A stretch of 64,000 nucleotides of DNA from Rhizophagus irregularis (lineage: Eukaryota > Glomeromycota > Glomeromycetes > Glomerales > Glomeraceae), in the NCBI RefSeq assembly GCF_026210795.1, contig NC_089454.1:1178001-1242000 (forward strand). The letters are read 5' to 3'. A model generated the notes under the pieces. That model did no database searches and was not told the DNA's origin. It was given only the letters and a program-made list of their open reading frames with translations. A program made the position numbers and the translations under genes. The stretch's first letter is position 1. Each line of letters begins with the position of its first letter. This document shows, one piece after another, positions 61,536 through 64,000 of the stretch.

Positions 61536-64000
61536 TCAATGCCCAATATTTTCCCAATTAGAGTCATCAAATGCATTTTCTTTATCAATTATATAATATC
61601 TATTATCTATTTTAGCAAAACCTATACAATGATCTAAACATCTTACATCGATAAATTCTTTTGATCTGAATTGAGTAAAATGTTTACATCCATATTCATC
61701 TTCTACAATTTTTGATGTTAATTGTACATAGGCTAACATGTAAACCTGATGGTTTAATTCATGGACAAGATAATAATTTACGATTCCATATATATCTACA
61801 ATAACGAGTTGAGGAGGCGCATTGGGTCTGTGGGCAAGTTTATCTATTGTGCGTCTTATCTAAAATATTTATAAATAAAATATAAAATCAAAATTAAATC
61901 AAAATTATATCAAAAAAATAGCAATGATAGTAATCAAAGATTATAAATTTTACCTGAGCACAATAATTATTTCTTGCAATTTTATTATTTCTTTTTATAC
62001 AACAGCTACTAATATATTGTCCATCTGAAGTTCTTAATCTTCCATATCTTACACCATAATTATTAACCTCCTAAAAAACGAAATTATTTTGTTATTGTAA
62101 TGATGAATTTAAAATTAAATAAAATAAAGCTTTATATTACCATTTCTAAATCATTACGATTTATATTGCTTGATCCTTCGTAAAATTTAATCAGATGTTT
62201 GTGTTCTTGGCTTAGCAGAGAATATTGAGTAGAAGGGGAATAAAATTCTTCGTCATACCCTTCAGTACTAAAGACCCGTTCCTTACTCCATTGTTTTAGC
62301 GGTTTTTCTTTGAAAATAGCTTTTGAGATAGAAAAAAATGGTAACATATAAAATTGCTGTAACAAAGTAAGCATATTTGCAAGGTTGCTATATGGCTTGA
62401 TCTTTGATTTAATGAGTGGTTGTAATATACCACACACCCTTTCCATAGGAAACTGCCAATGGGTCCAACTAGGGCCACAATATTTAATAGAATCTGCTAC
62501 ATGTAAGAGGTAATGGAAACTTATCTTACATGCTGCTAAACGTTGGCCATTGTTCTGATAATACTCTCTAAAATAATTAATCATTATTTTAATTATTATA
62601 CAATTATAAATTATAAGACAGAAATCATTACCTTTCATAATAATCTGAAAATTTTTTAAGCAAAATTTGTACATCATCAATTTGTTCTTCAGATATTTCA
62701 GGTTCTAAACAAAGCTTTACAGCCTTCACAAAGTTTGCCCATCCTTGAAGATGCCTATTATGTAACGAAAAGTAAAATTTACTTTTTGATTAGTTAAAAA
62801 AATTTAAAAATGTATTAATTTAACTTTTTACTTTTTATTAAAATACCTTTTATCCAGATACACCTTTAGTAATGGTAATGAAAATAAAATTATCCAATTT
62901 CTCCATTCTACCGCTTTGTAACCATTATGATATTTAAATATGTCACGTGGAGGGCGACCAATTTCAATAGGCATATCTTTTTTTACTTTTTCCATTTGTA
63001 TGCCAATACTTTCCCACTGTGATTTTGATAACTCATAATCACTAGACAATAATAGATTGTTATAAAAAAATTTTCCACTCCAATGTGCATACATTGACGG
63101 TGCCACATTCTCGAAGAATAAATGCATTATATCTGTTGGGAAAGACCATGGAAATAATAATGTTTGTAATTTTAACAATTCACTGGACCCTTTAATTCCT
63201 GTATAGTAAAGTAATAATAATTAATACAGAGATGTAAGTATACTTTTACTTTTTTTCTCAAGAAAATCATACCTGTTTCTCTGATCATTTCATCTTTTCG
63301 ATCTTTATTCGTTTCTTCTTCAATTAATTTTCCCATATTGATCGTGTCATCATGATTTCTTATATTGCAAAGAGCAGATGATGGATAGTATATGTGTTTA
63401 TTTGATGGGTGACAAGTCCCTTTTATCATACAAAAACGACAACCTTTATACGAATTGTGTCCAGAGAGGTTTAAGCTTTTGCTTAACGCTGGAACATCCC
63501 CCGTCCATGTTAATAAATGTGCGCGTAAAATAAAAGGTTCATTTGTTCGTCCATCTATACATTGAACTCCTTCTATAATATTTAACAAAATAAAATTTCA
63601 ATTATAGAAAAAATACATTTTTATTAGATATTAAAATTAGCTATACCTTCGAGTTCTTGTAATTCTTTTATAAGAGGGCATAAAAAAGAATTAAAATTCT
63701 TTGGCGAACGGGGACCTGGTATTATCATTGTTACCAGTAGATTTTCTTTTTTTACACGAATAGAAGGATGAAGATTATTATTTATTAATAAGATGACCCA
63801 ACAATCATCGGTTCGTTGTTCAAAGATCTGATATCCATCACATGTCCCAGATAGTGCGATATCCCGTTCATCTTTAAAAAAACCCCTTTGTAATAAATCC
63901 TTATATAACCTATTGAAAGAAACATATTTTAATGGCCTTTTTTTTAAAAAAAATTTACTTTAGTAATTAAATTATACTCACAATCCATCAAAGATATCAG
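61536..64000 (-). CDS. CACTA-type (Transposase_21/tnp2) transposase, 5' end outside window
   Basis: Eight minus-strand exons in the window: 64000-63982, 63909-63647, 63572-63273, 63198-62847, 62754-62632, 62567-62141, 62070-61954 and 61859-61536, all joined by GT-AG introns without a stop (about 641 codons). Family hallmarks: FILRAHLLTWTGDVPALSK, SLNLSGHNSYKGCRFCMIKG, FPWSFPTDIMHLFFENVAP, then HWSGKFF, and HLLHVADS-like LLHVADSIKYCGPSWTHWQF with PMERVCGIL. It would cut and paste CACTA/EnSpm DNA elements in the nucleus. The gene continues past the right edge, so the start and the N-terminal DDE part are unseen. The intact frame across seven introns points to a recent or still active copy, or a domesticated gene. 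The C-terminal exons (61536-62070) read DGQYISSCCIKRNN and IDNRYYIIDKEN. Confidence 0.84.

Overview
This looks like a nuclear contig from an early-diverging fungus, most likely an arbuscular mycorrhizal fungus of the Glomeromycotina (Rhizophagus-like). The evidence is a very AT-rich background with long A and T runs, short GT-AG introns of about 70-110 bp that restore frame in every multi-exon gene, a fungal Zn(II)2Cys6 regulator, F-box/LRR and BTB-TLDc proteins, and a decayed cation-channel-like protein of a type I recall as expanded in Rhizophagus. The genus is inference; the fungal call is firmer. All exon boundaries were read by eye from splice signals and frame.

The left half (1-37,000) holds the host genes. 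They are an F-box/LRR gene (2452-4325, +), a BTB-BACK-TLDc gene (6937-9395, -), a second F-box/LRR paralogue (16826-18763, -), a 1720-residue Zn(II)2Cys6 protein packed with minisatellites (22385-27630, +), a GPI mannosyltransferase II/PIG-V gene (28117-29776, +), converging on it a three-histidine-box fatty-acid desaturase (29943-31136, -), and a ubiquitin-like/ADP-ribosyltransferase fusion (35495-36952, +). Micro- and minisatellites are common both inside and between these genes.

From 36,955 to 45,500 the window is mainly transposon debris: a hAT-like MITE inserted exactly at the stop of the ADP-ribosyltransferase gene, a fold-back element carrying a second hAT-like MITE, a CAAATT-rich tract, and a decayed repeat. 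A second gene island follows: a Q-rich tail-anchored protein (45546-47048, -) and, divergently, a six-exon RNF216-type RBR ubiquitin ligase (48982-51313, +).

From 51,900 to the right edge mobile DNA dominates again. There is an ion-channel pseudogene broken by a fold-back element, an inverted and more degraded copy of the 43-kb repeat split by a 1.49-kb tRNA-headed retroposon (itself split by a third hAT-like MITE), a small TA-flanked MITE, a truncated piggyBac transposase, a 167-bp tandem satellite, and an apparently intact multi-exon CACTA-type (Transposase_21) transposase gene running off the right end.

The host genes do not form one pathway. Shared themes are ubiquitin signalling (two F-box proteins, one RBR ligase, one ubiquitin-like/ART fusion) and lipid or membrane biology (PIG-V, desaturase). 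No rRNA, tRNA or CRISPR locus was found.
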